This document shows, one piece after another, positions 1-7,760 of a stretch of DNA of 30,973 nt. The stretch is from JBAYJT01 sp041664965 (lineage in GTDB: Bacteria > Pseudomonadota > Gammaproteobacteria > UBA9339). The translations under genes were made by a program, and so were the position numbers. Location of the stretch: NCBI GenBank assembly GCA_041664965.1, contig JBAYJT010000016.1:1-30973 (forward strand), given 5' to 3'. The first letter of the stretch is position 1, and each line of letters begins with the position of its first letter. Under the pieces are notes generated by a model. The model worked only from the letters and a program-made list of their open reading frames with translations, was not told where the DNA came from and did no database searches.

Positions 1-33
1 TAAGATCTCTTCTAACTCGCTGACTGCTTTCAT
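1..33 (-). CDS. Start of an unidentified gene running off the left edge
   Basis: An ATG at 33 reading leftward opens a frame of 11 codons (MKAVSELEEIL) that reaches the window edge without a stop. A good Shine-Dalgarno (AAGGAG) lies about 7 bases upstream and a well-formed promoter lies further upstream, so a real gene probably begins here. Too little is visible to assign a family. Confidence 0.55.
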   Translation of the reverse strand, partial: MKAVSELEEIL

Positions 34-70
34 AACGTACTCCTTTCTTTTTAGTAGATTAAAGTTTTAC

Positions 71-99
71 GTTATACTTCAGCGAGTTATCTTTTTCAA
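71..99 (-). promoter_or_regulatory. Sigma-70-type promoter for the left-edge gene
   Basis: Read on the minus strand, TTGAAA (99-94) is followed after exactly 17 bases by TATAAC (76-71). This predicts a start of transcription near 64 and a leader of about 30 bases before the ATG at 33. The repeat copy at 124-168 lies just upstream. Confidence 0.55.
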
Positions 100-123
100 T
101 CTAAACTTTGTCGTGTACAAAGC

Positions 124-168
124 GAGAAAATATGTCTACGCGAATTGTTTTAAAATCAATAACATATT
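124..168 (-). repeat. Dispersed repeat, copy 1
   Basis: On the minus strand TTGATT and TAGACAT are separated by 15 bases, followed by ATTTT and a hairpin (CTTTG, 7-base loop, CAAAG). The T of the usual TAGACATG is followed by A here, as in copy 7. It is intergenic. Confidence 0.8.
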
Positions 169-291
169 CCGAGAAGATGGTTTGGCAAGGCTAATTTGTT
201 TTTGAAACTTGATATGAATGAGGAATTCTGTCAGAGAATAAGATTCGATGTAGATAAATTGATGTTTGTTTAAAGCGTGGGAGCAAATATA

Positions 292-321
292 AGAGGATGG
301 CAAGTGAGTTTGCCATCCTCT
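292..321 (-). terminator. Hairpin terminator after the 433-aa gene
   Basis: AGAGGATGGCAA and TTGCCATCCTCT form a perfect 12-bp stem with a 6-base loop, 14 bases past the stop codon. On the minus strand the stem is followed by TATATTT, so the U-tract is modest. Confidence 0.75.
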
Positions 322-335
322 GTGTTTGGGGCTAG

Positions 336-1637
336 TTATTTAGCGGGAGCAGGGGGAGGAGTCGTCGCACTTGTAGTCGAGCTAGAGCTGCCGCTTGAAG
401 GAACGTTAAACAGTGATGATGGATAGTTGCGGTGAGCCGTACTGGTGCTGGCTGCAGGTGCAGTTGTAGCTCTCTGACTCTTTTGCTCAAAGAAGTCGAT
501 TATAGGTCTAATAGAAGAAGAGCTAGGTGGTTGTGTAAATGGAGCAGTAGCTGTGGTGCTGGATGAAGTGGCAGTGGTTATGCCTACTAATGTAGGTGTA
601 CTACTGCTTGAACCAGACGCACTCAAAGAAGGTGCCACATTTGCAGTCGAGCTAGAGCTGCTGGGTAAAGGAGCGCTCACAAGTGATAGACCGTCCATGT
701 TAGTCGTACTGGTGCTGGCTGCAGGTGTTGCTGATAAAGAAGGATTTTGTGGAAGTGTGGTGGGAGACACTCCAGTAGTAGTTGATTGTGTTGTATGGGA
801 AGCTGTTTGTTCTTGAGCTCTAAATCTGTATTCTAGGGCTTCTTCCATACTATGCAGATTTGATATTACTTGTTCAACGCTCTTGATTTCAAGTTCCGGT
901 TTACCTAATCGTGTGAGAATATTTGTATAAACGGTATTAAGGTAATAGCGTATTGTTTCGTCGGTTTCACTGCCCTGAATAGAGACTATAATTTTTTTAT
1001 AATATAGAAGTTCCCGTTCGTAAAATAGATTCCTGTGCTGTTGAAACAATTTTCTTTGGTCCGGAAACCTTTGTTCTAGTTTCTGCAAAACTCCTTCTGT
1101 TAATTCTGCATTTATTGCACGTCGTATATTTTCAATACCGCTTATTGGAGGAAAGTTATTGGATTGTTTGCTGTGAAATTCGCTGTATTTTTTCGCCCAA
1201 TCATTTAGAAAGGCAGTTGTTATATTATTCTCAATGTGCTTGATAATTAATTGAATTCGTTCTAGGTATGTTTGAGGTGGTTGGTCGGGTATTGCAGGAA
1301 AGTTTAGACCAGTTAGGTGATTAATGTATTGAATATTGGGCAGTGATATTATTTTTGTATTTCTGGCAATTGAAAGAGAAAAATGATTTATTACTATCAG
1401 TGCGTTGCGGAGGTTATTGATTTCAATGGCTAGAGCTAGTATGGTTGGTATGCGTTTTTCTATGTAATTTACACTACCTTGGGTGATTGAGAGATACAAT
1501 TGTAGATTTATATCACCATCAGGGTCTGGCGCAAATAACGCATCTCTGATATGAGCATACGAACAGCCACAACCATTGTTTGGTGGTGCAGTTGTTGTTT
1601 GTTGTGTAGGGACAGAAGTGGGAAAATTAGTACTCAT
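336..1637 (-). CDS. Unknown protein with Ser/Thr-rich tail; secretion-substrate candidate
   Basis: I do not recognise this 433-residue protein. It has no signal peptide or membrane segment. Residues 1-25 are Thr/Pro-rich and contain a CGC motif. Residues 26-275 look mostly helical and charged, with no motif I can assign. Residues 276-433 are low-complexity Ser/Thr/Ala/Pro, including two related modules holding APAASTST and TPAASTST. The ATG at 1637 follows GAGAGG at about 8 bases. It is monocistronic, with its own PmrA-like promoter (1698-1740) and terminator (292-321). The 661-aa protein at 17262 ends in a similar Ser/Thr-rich stretch. A Dot/Icm effector is a reasonable guess from gene context, promoter and lack of family, but nothing in the sequence proves translocation. 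Confidence 0.8.
   Translation of the reverse strand: MSTNFPTSVPTQQTTTAPPNNGCGCSYAHIRDALFAPDPDGDINLQLYLSITQGSVNYIEKRIPTILALAIEINNLRNALIVINHFSLSIARNTKIISLPNIQYINHLTGLNFPAIPDQPPQTYLERIQLIIKHIENNITTAFLNDWAKKYSEFHSKQSNNFPPISGIENIRRAINAELTEGVLQKLEQRFPDQRKLFQQHRNLFYERELLYYKKIIVSIQGSETDETIRYYLNTVYTNILTRLGKPELEIKSVEQVISNLHSMEEALEYRFRAQEQTASHTTQSTTTGVSPTTLPQNPSLSATPAASTSTTNMDGLSLVSAPLPSSSSSTANVAPSLSASGSSSSTPTLVGITTATSSSTTATAPFTQPPSSSSIRPIIDFFEQKSQRATTAPAASTSTAHRNYPSSLFNVPSSGSSSSTTSATTPPPAPAK
376..727 (-). repeat. Internal duplication of about 85 nt in the Ser/Thr tail
   Basis: A unit bounded by GTCGAGCTAGAGCTGC and CGTACTGGTGCTGGCTGCAG (plus-strand reading) occurs at 376-460 and again at 646-727. The two end blocks are identical between copies; the middle is diverged and 3 bases different in length. 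The duplication keeps the frame and encodes Ser/Thr-rich sequence both times. Confidence 0.75.
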
Positions 1638-1697
1638 ACCTTACCTCTCTATAAAAATATTGTTAATAAATAAAAATCCATAGTGGATTCAGCTACA

Positions 1698-1740
1698 AGT
1701 ATAAACTAAGAAAACTTTTTAATCCTTAAGGAATTATTAA
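1698..1740 (-). promoter_or_regulatory. PmrA-like tandem site with -10 box
   Basis: On the minus strand TTAATAAT-TC-CTTAAGGAT (1740-1722) resembles the PmrA tandem element of Legionella and Coxiella (two cTTAATatT half-sites, 2-base spacer, 11-base period). TATACT (1703-1698) follows about 17 bases downstream of the site, so it would occupy the -35 position. The 433-aa gene starts about 60 bases beyond. This is a match by eye to a remembered consensus, with one mismatch in the first half-site and two in the second. Confidence 0.45.
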
Positions 1741-1814
1741 TATAATTTTTAAAGGTAAAAATACATTAGAATCAACACCGAAGCGGGCTTTACGAGACCA
1801 CTTGAATGCAATAT

Positions 1815-2669
1815 TTATTTTTTGCTTGCTAACGAAGTAACAAAATTTAGTATCAAAGATGATAAATTTTTGATGGCTAAATTTGCGCCTTTTATTGTGC
1901 CTTCGTGACTTAACACTTCGTCAGTTAGGCCAGCAGCAAGGTTCACTACAGCACAAATGGTTGCGACTTTCATGCCTGTATGACGTGCGGCTATTACTTC
2001 GGGAACATTGGACATGCCAACTGTATCAGCACCAAGTGTTTTATAGGCGCTAATTTCGGCGTGGGTTTCAAAGGTTGGCCCTGAGGCGCTTAGGTGTATG
2101 CCTTCTGGAAGTGAAATTTGCATTTTTTTGGCGACGGCGAGTATTTTTTTACGTAAAGCTAAATCATAAACATTGTCCATAGAAACAAAACGCTCACCAA
2201 AGCGCTCATCATTTTGGCCGATTAAAATGTTAGAAAACATAAAATTAATGTGGTCTTTCATAAGAACCAAACTACCTGGGCCAGATTCTTTCTTGAGAGA
2301 TCCCACCGAGCAAGTGGTGAGTAAAATTTCGCAGCCAATGAGTTTTAGTGTACGAACAATATTGCGAATCACGGCGAAAGATGGTTCCCCTTCATAAGTA
2401 TGCGTGCGGCCTTCGAGGCACACGACTGGAACGCCATTTAACATACCAAGTCTTAGTTGTCCGCTGTGCCCTTGTATTTTAGAAACGCTAAAGAGAGGCA
2501 GATCAGAATAAGGTATCGTTATGGATTTTTTTATTTGATCGGCAACTTTGCCAAGACCGGAACCTAAAATAATGGCTAGGCGAGGTTTGAAGCCCTTGGT
2601 CCTATGGGTAATTATTTCCGCAGCCCAAAAGGGTGAATTAGATAGTTCAGGATGAAGGATGTGTGACAT
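1815..2669 (-). CDS. punA: Purine nucleoside phosphorylase (PNP-I, trimeric type)
   Basis: Phosphorolysis of inosine/guanosine to base plus ribose-1-phosphate in cytosolic purine salvage. About 284 residues, usual for the trimeric class. Visible family features are the phosphate loop LGSGLG, the GHSG motif near 70, EGRTHTYEG, and the C-terminal VGMSNVPE substrate region. I chose the ATG at 2669 over a longer reading: it has GGAG about 8 bases upstream and begins one base after the cdd stop, giving a coupled cdd-punA pair. The longer reading would run back into cdd. It could prefer xanthosine or inosine; that cannot be told here. Confidence 0.93.
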   Translation of the reverse strand: MSHILHPELSNSPFWAAEIITHRTKGFKPRLAIILGSGLGKVADQIKKSITIPYSDLPLFSVSKIQGHSGQLRLGMLNGVPVVCLEGRTHTYEGEPSFAVIRNIVRTLKLIGCEILLTTCSVGSLKKESGPGSLVLMKDHINFMFSNILIGQNDERFGERFVSMDNVYDLALRKKILAVAKKMQISLPEGIHLSASGPTFETHAEISAYKTLGADTVGMSNVPEVIAARHTGMKVATICAVVNLAAGLTDEVLSHEGTIKGANLAIKNLSSLILNFVTSLASKK

Positions 2670-2670
2670 G

Positions 2671-3087
2671 TTAGTTCTCCGATAGATATTCTGGACCAAA
2701 AGATCTTGGTAATAATTCTTCGATATTAGTGATTTCGCGGATTTGTTCTTCGTCGCAAAGATAAATAGGTGCGCTAGGGGATGCGAATTCTCGAATCATT
2801 TGTCTGCAGGCACCACAAGGCGTAATAGTTTTTTTCTCTGGTCCGACGATAAGAATGGCATGAATATGTCTTTTTCCGGCTGAAGCCATTGCGGCAATTG
2901 CGGAGGCTTCAGCGCATATTGTTAAGCGGTAAGATGCGTTTTCCACATTACAGCCAGTAAACATCTGGTTATCTTCCGATAACACACAAGCGCCAACGGG
3001 AAACTTGGAATACGGGACGTAGGCATTATTTCTAGCTCTGGTGGCTTGAGCGAGCATATTTTGAATTGTTTGTTCATCAATTTTCAT
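2671..3087 (-). CDS. cdd: Cytidine deaminase
   Basis: Hydrolytic deamination of cytidine/deoxycytidine to uridine/deoxyuridine, homotetrameric small-form enzyme (138 residues, typical). Zinc ligands and catalytic Glu are visible as CAEASAI (Cys and Glu) and PCGACRQ (two Cys). VGACV and NVENASY are the usual nucleoside-binding segments. First gene of a two-gene salvage unit with punA, separated by one base. With tdk and udp elsewhere in the window it makes a pyrimidine/purine salvage set. Confidence 0.96.
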   Translation of the reverse strand: MKIDEQTIQNMLAQATRARNNAYVPYSKFPVGACVLSEDNQMFTGCNVENASYRLTICAEASAIAAMASAGKRHIHAILIVGPEKKTITPCGACRQMIREFASPSAPIYLCDEEQIREITNIEELLPRSFGPEYLSEN

Positions 3088-3148
3088 AATTATTTCTCAC
3101 AGTCAAAAATTAAGAAAATCCTGTGTTTTCCGTATCCATATTGCTTTT

Positions 3149-4399
3149 TTAGTGAAAGAAAAACTTACATATATAGAAAAAAAGCACGGTAAGTGTAGCA
3201 GTAACTGGGATTGTAATAAACCAGGAAGTGAAAATATTGCGGACAATGCGCAGATCTATGGCTTCAATACCACGAGCTAATCCAACGCCAACAATAGCGC
3301 CTACAAGAGTTTGTGTAGCTGAAACTGGAATACCTATATTTGTGGAGATTAGAACGATGCTAGAAGCTGCGAGTGTGGCACAGAAGGCTCGGCTGGGGGT
3401 AAGTTCTGTAAGAGAAGAGCCAATGGTAGCTATGACTCTACGTCCATAGGTCAAAAAGCCAATAATGACGCCAAGATAGCCAAAAGCTAAGATTGCTAAA
3501 AGCATATTGCCGTTATGAGTACTAGTGCCTGTTTTAGTAAGACTAACTACGGCGGCGACAGGGCCGGTGGCAGTTGCAATATCATCTGATCCATGCGCAT
3601 AAACCATGGCGCAGGCAGTAAATACCAACATTATAGCAAAAGCTTTTTCGGTTAAAGAGAGCTGTTCTTTGTAAGTGTTATAAGGTTTGTTGTAAACACG
3701 TTTAAGAAAATATTTGCCGAAGATGACAACTATGCTTGCGCCAACAACGGCGATTAAAATATGCGGTCCAATACCTGGAAAAATAGAGAAATGTTTTAAG
3801 GCTTTGAGTACCATTATTTCCGTAAGAATTATGCCGACGATGAATAAAAAAATCGGCAAATAATGCTGGGCGTTGGAGATTGGACTCTCTGCACTTAGAA
3901 TTTTCTTACGTACGATGCTAAAAAGGAAATAGGCTGTGAGTCCAGCTAAGCACGGGCAGGCTATCCAACTTAAACCAATAAATCCAACCATTTTCCAATG
4001 TACAGCATGCCAGCCCAATACCAAAGCGCCAAAGCCCAAAACTGATCCTACAATAGAGTTGGTTAAAGAAACTGGAATTCCTAAGCGGCTAGCCGTAGTA
4101 ATCCAAAAGCTGCTGGCTATTAGAGACGCAATCATACCGTAGATTAATATATTAGGGGTCAATATTAAAAGATCGGTATTAACGATGCCGTGTTGTACAG
4201 TGGCGGCTACTTTGCTACCACCTAAGAGCGCTCCGGCTAATTCAAAAATAATGGCTATGGTAATGGCTTGACCGGCGCGGATAGCTTTGGAGCCAAGAGA
4301 TGGGCTTAAAACGTTAGCTAAATCATTGGCTCCAACTCCCCAGGTTAGGGTGAGACTAAAGATTGCGGTTAGGATTAAAAGCAAAGTTTCGTGAGCCAT
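3149..4399 (-). CDS. pit: Inorganic phosphate transporter, PiT family
   Basis: Inner-membrane low-affinity phosphate (metal-phosphate) symporter of 416 residues with about ten membrane helices in two inverted halves. The duplicated PiT signature is visible as GANDLANVLSPSLGSKA near residue 23 and HGSDDIATATGPVAAV near residue 270, plus the paired IPVSLTNSIVGSVLGFG and IPVSATQTLVGAIVGVG segments. It lies 22 bases downstream of its DUF47 partner on the same strand, the common pit arrangement. The first signature has SPSLG where many PiT proteins have an NxxGT-like end, so substrate details may differ. Confidence 0.93.
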   Translation of the reverse strand: MAHETLLLILTAIFSLTLTWGVGANDLANVLSPSLGSKAIRAGQAITIAIIFELAGALLGGSKVAATVQHGIVNTDLLILTPNILIYGMIASLIASSFWITTASRLGIPVSLTNSIVGSVLGFGALVLGWHAVHWKMVGFIGLSWIACPCLAGLTAYFLFSIVRKKILSAESPISNAQHYLPIFLFIVGIILTEIMVLKALKHFSIFPGIGPHILIAVVGASIVVIFGKYFLKRVYNKPYNTYKEQLSLTEKAFAIMLVFTACAMVYAHGSDDIATATGPVAAVVSLTKTGTSTHNGNMLLAILAFGYLGVIIGFLTYGRRVIATIGSSLTELTPSRAFCATLAASSIVLISTNIGIPVSATQTLVGAIVGVGLARGIEAIDLRIVRNIFTSWFITIPVTATLTVLFFYICKFFFH

Positions 4400-4421
4400 A
4401 AATGTTTAGCGCTAAGTAGCT

Positions 4422-5099
4422 TTATCTGGCTAAGAGCATAATTAATCTGCCGCCCACTCGGTGGGCAAGATCAGCTATGCCACCCGTCCATTCAATGACT
4501 TTGTAAAAGAACACCACATCGATGGGCGGTAGATTTTTTTCTATAGAAAATAAGGTGTCGCGTATTTGAATTTGGATTTTATCGGTACTTTCCTCAATAG
4601 AATCAAGTTCTTTAATCATATCTTGAATAGCTTGGACTTCACTGCCTCGGAATCCGGATTCAAAGACATCTTCAAGTTCCTGGATGATTTTTTTGACCTG
4701 CAACGAGGCATCTACTGAACGTTGAAATAAGTGCTCTATGTAGGGGTTTATTTCCTGAGGAAACTGCATTTGTCTGCCCACTATCAAGCCAGCAATGTCA
4801 CGGGCCTTATTGGCAATGCCATCTTGAGCTGCGAGTAGTTCTAATACGTCAGTGCGCGAGACAGGCATAAGAATGCTTTTGTGTAAATGTGAGCGCAGAT
4901 TTTTTTTGATTTCATCTGCTTCACGTTCTAAATCGGCGATTTGATTTTGATATTTTTTAGCTCCAGTCCAATCTCCTTTAGATACAGCAGCAAAGAATGG
5001 CAAAAGCGTTTCTACACAACTATGAACTATACTCATGTGTTCTTGCAAAGGTTTAATAGGAGATTGGCCGAATAAATTTAAAAGATAGGACGATGCCAT
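4422..5099 (-). CDS. PhoU-like DUF47 protein, Pit accessory protein
   Basis: A 225-residue helical cytosolic protein of the DUF47/TIGR00153 family, PhoU-like, commonly encoded beside pit and thought to modulate the transporter. Family hallmarks are the LEREADEIKKNLRSHLHKS segment with acidic E/D residues near 55-75, VSRTDVLELLAAQDGIANKA, and the late IEWTGGIADLAHRVGGRL motif. Start at 5099 is supported by GAGG about 6 bases upstream. First gene of the DUF47-pit pair; upstream is the repeat-rich gap 5100-5356. Confidence 0.9.
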   Translation of the reverse strand: MASSYLLNLFGQSPIKPLQEHMSIVHSCVETLLPFFAAVSKGDWTGAKKYQNQIADLEREADEIKKNLRSHLHKSILMPVSRTDVLELLAAQDGIANKARDIAGLIVGRQMQFPQEINPYIEHLFQRSVDASLQVKKIIQELEDVFESGFRGSEVQAIQDMIKELDSIEESTDKIQIQIRDTLFSIEKNLPPIDVVFFYKVIEWTGGIADLAHRVGGRLIMLLAR

Positions 5100-5120
5100 G
5101 GGATACCTCGTTAGTTAAGT

Positions 5121-5360
5121 AATTATGAATTATAAATTATGAATTATAAATTTTCACGGAATCAGCGAAAAACCTTCGTACACGACATCGACCAGCCACG
5201 AAGTGGCAAAATATGGTAGCCCAGTCGAAGCCGAGCTTGCGAGGCGTAAGGCTGGGTGAAAAACATGTCTACGTAAATTCTTTTAAAATCAATAAGTTAT
5301 AAAATCAAATCACTTTCTTCATTCATAATTCATAATTCATAATTCATAATTTATAATTAT
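5121..5360. repeat. Composite repeat block between icmO and the pit operon
   Basis: Two AT-rich arms built from a 9-bp unit (ATAATTCAT on one strand) lie in opposite orientation at 5121-5153 and 5321-5360. Between them are a GCCAC/GTGGC hairpin, a CCCAG/CTGGG hairpin (about 5220-5256) and dispersed-repeat copy 2. The right arm includes the icmO stop codon (5357-5359). A similar but shorter AT arm lies beside copy 3 (12324-12357). The block looks like a non-coding mobile or amplified element, but no transposase or clear target-site duplication is seen. Confidence 0.6.
5257..5310 (-). repeat. Dispersed repeat, copy 2
   Basis: Minus strand: TTATTGATT, then 15 bases after TTGATT, then TAGACATGTTTTTCACC, abutting a CCCAG/CTGGG stem-loop. 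Lies within the composite block upstream of the DUF47 gene. Confidence 0.85.
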
Positions 5361-7750
5361 TCCGTTGTCTCTCCACCGTCAGTTGTAGTCGCTGCAGCTT
5401 GTTGTGTTTCGACTTCTTTCTTTCTTAAAGCTATGCGGTCGATTAGATTAAGTGTCAATTGGGTAAGCTCTAATGCTGTAGGTTTCCCTGTTATATTTGG
5501 CGGATAAAGCGTTGCAGCCTGCATATCACGTATGAATTCTGTGGCGATATTAAGTGCGTATTGTTCTGTTTTGCCATATAAACGCTCCACATATTCGATA
5601 TTCTTATGCGTTGGTTGTTGTGACAAAATAGATTTAGCAAAGTTTTCTAGATCGCGCGTCAGGAGAGTTTGTTGTAGATATTCCGTCATAGAAAGCTTGG
5701 TGAAGATATTAATTTGTCCTGGTGGCGCGATGACTTCTTCTTCGGCGATAGGTTCTGGTATATCTCTCTCGTGATAGGCTAATAGGGCATTGATGCCACG
5801 CTCTATTGGCGGAACGTTTTCTCCTTTCAGGAACATATCAACGATCTTTTTGACATCGTCGATTTCAGCATCAGGTTTGATACTCGCTTCTGGGCCCTTA
5901 GCAAGCAGTTTTTTGAAACTCTCAAATCCCGCTATTAAAGTGCGCAGTGTGGTATCTGGTGGAGAATCGATTTTGACAAATTGATTCAGACGAATTTCTT
6001 TAATTGGTGGCGGGTTGGCATAAAACATTTTGGCGCGAACTATGCGAGATTTGAAGAATATGTGCGCTTCACCTTCTCTCTGTTCTTTTAGATCCAAAAG
6101 ATCTATACGGGCGCGTTTTTCTAATTGAGCGCTCTTAGTATCCAAGTATTGTCCAGTCAGGCTCTTAGTATCAGTTTGGAAGCCTCCGACATGGGTAACA
6201 TAAGATTCGCCAGCTGTTTTCATGAAGAATTCCCAGGTTTCCAAGGGATCTTCTAATTTCATACAAATTTTAATATTGGTGTTAGCGCCAATAGTTGCGG
6301 CCTCTTCTTTGGATGCTTTTTGCAAGGCAGGTAAATCCTGACCAGCAAATATCACGGAGAAACCAAGAGAGCGCGCTTGCGCAGGCACAATGGCAAAGCC
6401 TGGCACGGCATAATAACCATACTCGTCCAAAATACAAAGAAAAGGAGTGCTACAGGTGGTTGGTTTACGGTCAATAATCTTGGAATATAAACCCTCAACC
6501 TCATCGCCTAAACCAGCCGCCATCATGGTTTTCATAGCGGCGATTATAATTTTGCCTAAGTTAGCTAATTCATCAGGGGATTTTTCCAAGGCTGGCAATA
6601 ATACTACCAAAATACGGCGATTTAAGACCACATCACGTAAGTCTACTTCTGGTAAGTTAGTGCGTAAAATATGACCATAAGTGTCAGCTAGCGAGCCAAA
6701 TACGCGTGTTAATTGCATTGTGATGTAGCCATGTTGCTCGTAAACTTGCGAAACCTGCTTTCCCTTTTTGGCTTTATTAAAACCGGGCAAGTTAGTGACA
6801 TACATATTTATGGGTTCTAAAACCACATCTGGCAAGCCTTCTAAACTAACGGGATCTTGATTATCACGTATAAATAATTTATCCAAGACCATGGATTCTA
6901 GACGTTCTAAATTGAAATAATTACGAATTGTGTTGGCGTCTAAAAGAATATGGCCCGCGTCACGCATTGTGACTAAAACTTTCATTAAAGCTTCGACGAA
7001 AGATATAGCGCGTCCTTTCCACATATCGCCGTCAGCTTTACCTGAAGATGATTCCATTAGGCTTACGACCAACTGAGAAAGCATGCTGGAAGAGCCACGA
7101 GCAAATGGATTTAAAGTATTAGAAAGGCGTTTTTCTTGCGGACCGATAATGTCGCGGGCACCAGTCATGAAATTGATCAGCAAGACATCATCTTCGCGTC
7201 CCATGGAGCGAGCTAAAGAGAAAATCTTGGAAAATAGCGCATTATCGCCTTTTCCGTCTACGTAAATAAAGCCGCTACTTTGGACTAAAGTGTTATATGC
7301 TATTGAAACCATCGCTTCGGTTTTACCACTACCGGTTGATCCAAACATCAAGACGTGAGTTCGCATGTCTTCGTTTGTGAACCAAAGCTCCAAGTTAGTC
7401 TTTTTATCATTCCCGAAATAGTAAATTCCAGAGGCCATGCTGGGGGTGTTGGTACCAGGTTTGGGGCTGTTATAGTCTTTCCTATTTGCTCTTTTGGGCA
7501 GACGAAAGGGCAAAATGGGTTTTTGCATTTTTATTGGGAGGGAACAGCAAATACCAACAATAAGGATAACATCAGCTAAGGCTGGAACTACGAAAGCTGT
7601 TGCAGCGAGAGTGGTCAAGACTATAGCTACGGATGTGGGATTTTTAAAGAATTCAGCAACTTTTTGCCCCATCGGGCGCGTATCACGGATCAGTAGGCTA
7701 GATGCCTGTTCCTGTTCTTGATCTAATCCGCGTTGTCTGATTACTGCCAT
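5357..7750 (-). CDS. icmO: Dot/Icm type IV coupling ATPase DotL/IcmO
   Basis: Inner-membrane VirD4/TraG-like ATPase that receives substrates for the type IVB secretion system. 797 residues, close to Legionella DotL. Two hydrophobic segments lie around 38-70; Walker A GSTGSGKT is at 137-144, Walker B is CILDEYGYY, and GQDLPALQKASKEE is typical of the motor. The C-terminal tail beyond about 590, which in DotL binds DotN, IcmS-IcmW and LvgA, is present, consistent with an IcmS-dependent adaptor system. The start follows icmP by 10 bases with a weak ribosome site, suggesting coupling. The stop codon is inside an AT repeat arm. The genes that follow icmO in Legionella are not here. Confidence 0.95.
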   Translation of the reverse strand: MAVIRQRGLDQEQEQASSLLIRDTRPMGQKVAEFFKNPTSVAIVLTTLAATAFVVPALADVILIVGICCSLPIKMQKPILPFRLPKRANRKDYNSPKPGTNTPSMASGIYYFGNDKKTNLELWFTNEDMRTHVLMFGSTGSGKTEAMVSIAYNTLVQSSGFIYVDGKGDNALFSKIFSLARSMGREDDVLLINFMTGARDIIGPQEKRLSNTLNPFARGSSSMLSQLVVSLMESSSGKADGDMWKGRAISFVEALMKVLVTMRDAGHILLDANTIRNYFNLERLESMVLDKLFIRDNQDPVSLEGLPDVVLEPINMYVTNLPGFNKAKKGKQVSQVYEQHGYITMQLTRVFGSLADTYGHILRTNLPEVDLRDVVLNRRILVVLLPALEKSPDELANLGKIIIAAMKTMMAAGLGDEVEGLYSKIIDRKPTTCSTPFLCILDEYGYYAVPGFAIVPAQARSLGFSVIFAGQDLPALQKASKEEAATIGANTNIKICMKLEDPLETWEFFMKTAGESYVTHVGGFQTDTKSLTGQYLDTKSAQLEKRARIDLLDLKEQREGEAHIFFKSRIVRAKMFYANPPPIKEIRLNQFVKIDSPPDTTLRTLIAGFESFKKLLAKGPEASIKPDAEIDDVKKIVDMFLKGENVPPIERGINALLAYHERDIPEPIAEEEVIAPPGQINIFTKLSMTEYLQQTLLTRDLENFAKSILSQQPTHKNIEYVERLYGKTEQYALNIATEFIRDMQAATLYPPNITGKPTALELTQLTLNLIDRIALRKKEVETQQAAATTTDGGETTE

Positions 7751-7760
7751 GGTTTTCTTG

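Larger units (their letters stand above)
34..335. other. Gene-free interval with promoter, repeat copy and terminator
   Basis: This gap of about 300 bases separates the left-edge gene from the 433-aa gene, both leftward. It holds the promoter at 71-99, a hairpin (CTTTG/CAAAG, about 105-121) directly followed by the dispersed repeat at 124-168, and the terminator hairpin at 292-321. Nothing else recognisable is seen between 170 and 290. Confidence 0.6.

Noticed and set aside
553..816. An 87-codon plus-strand frame opposite the Ser/Thr tail
   Set aside because: Its composition is the complement of the low-complexity coding strand, with no ribosome site; a shadow frame.
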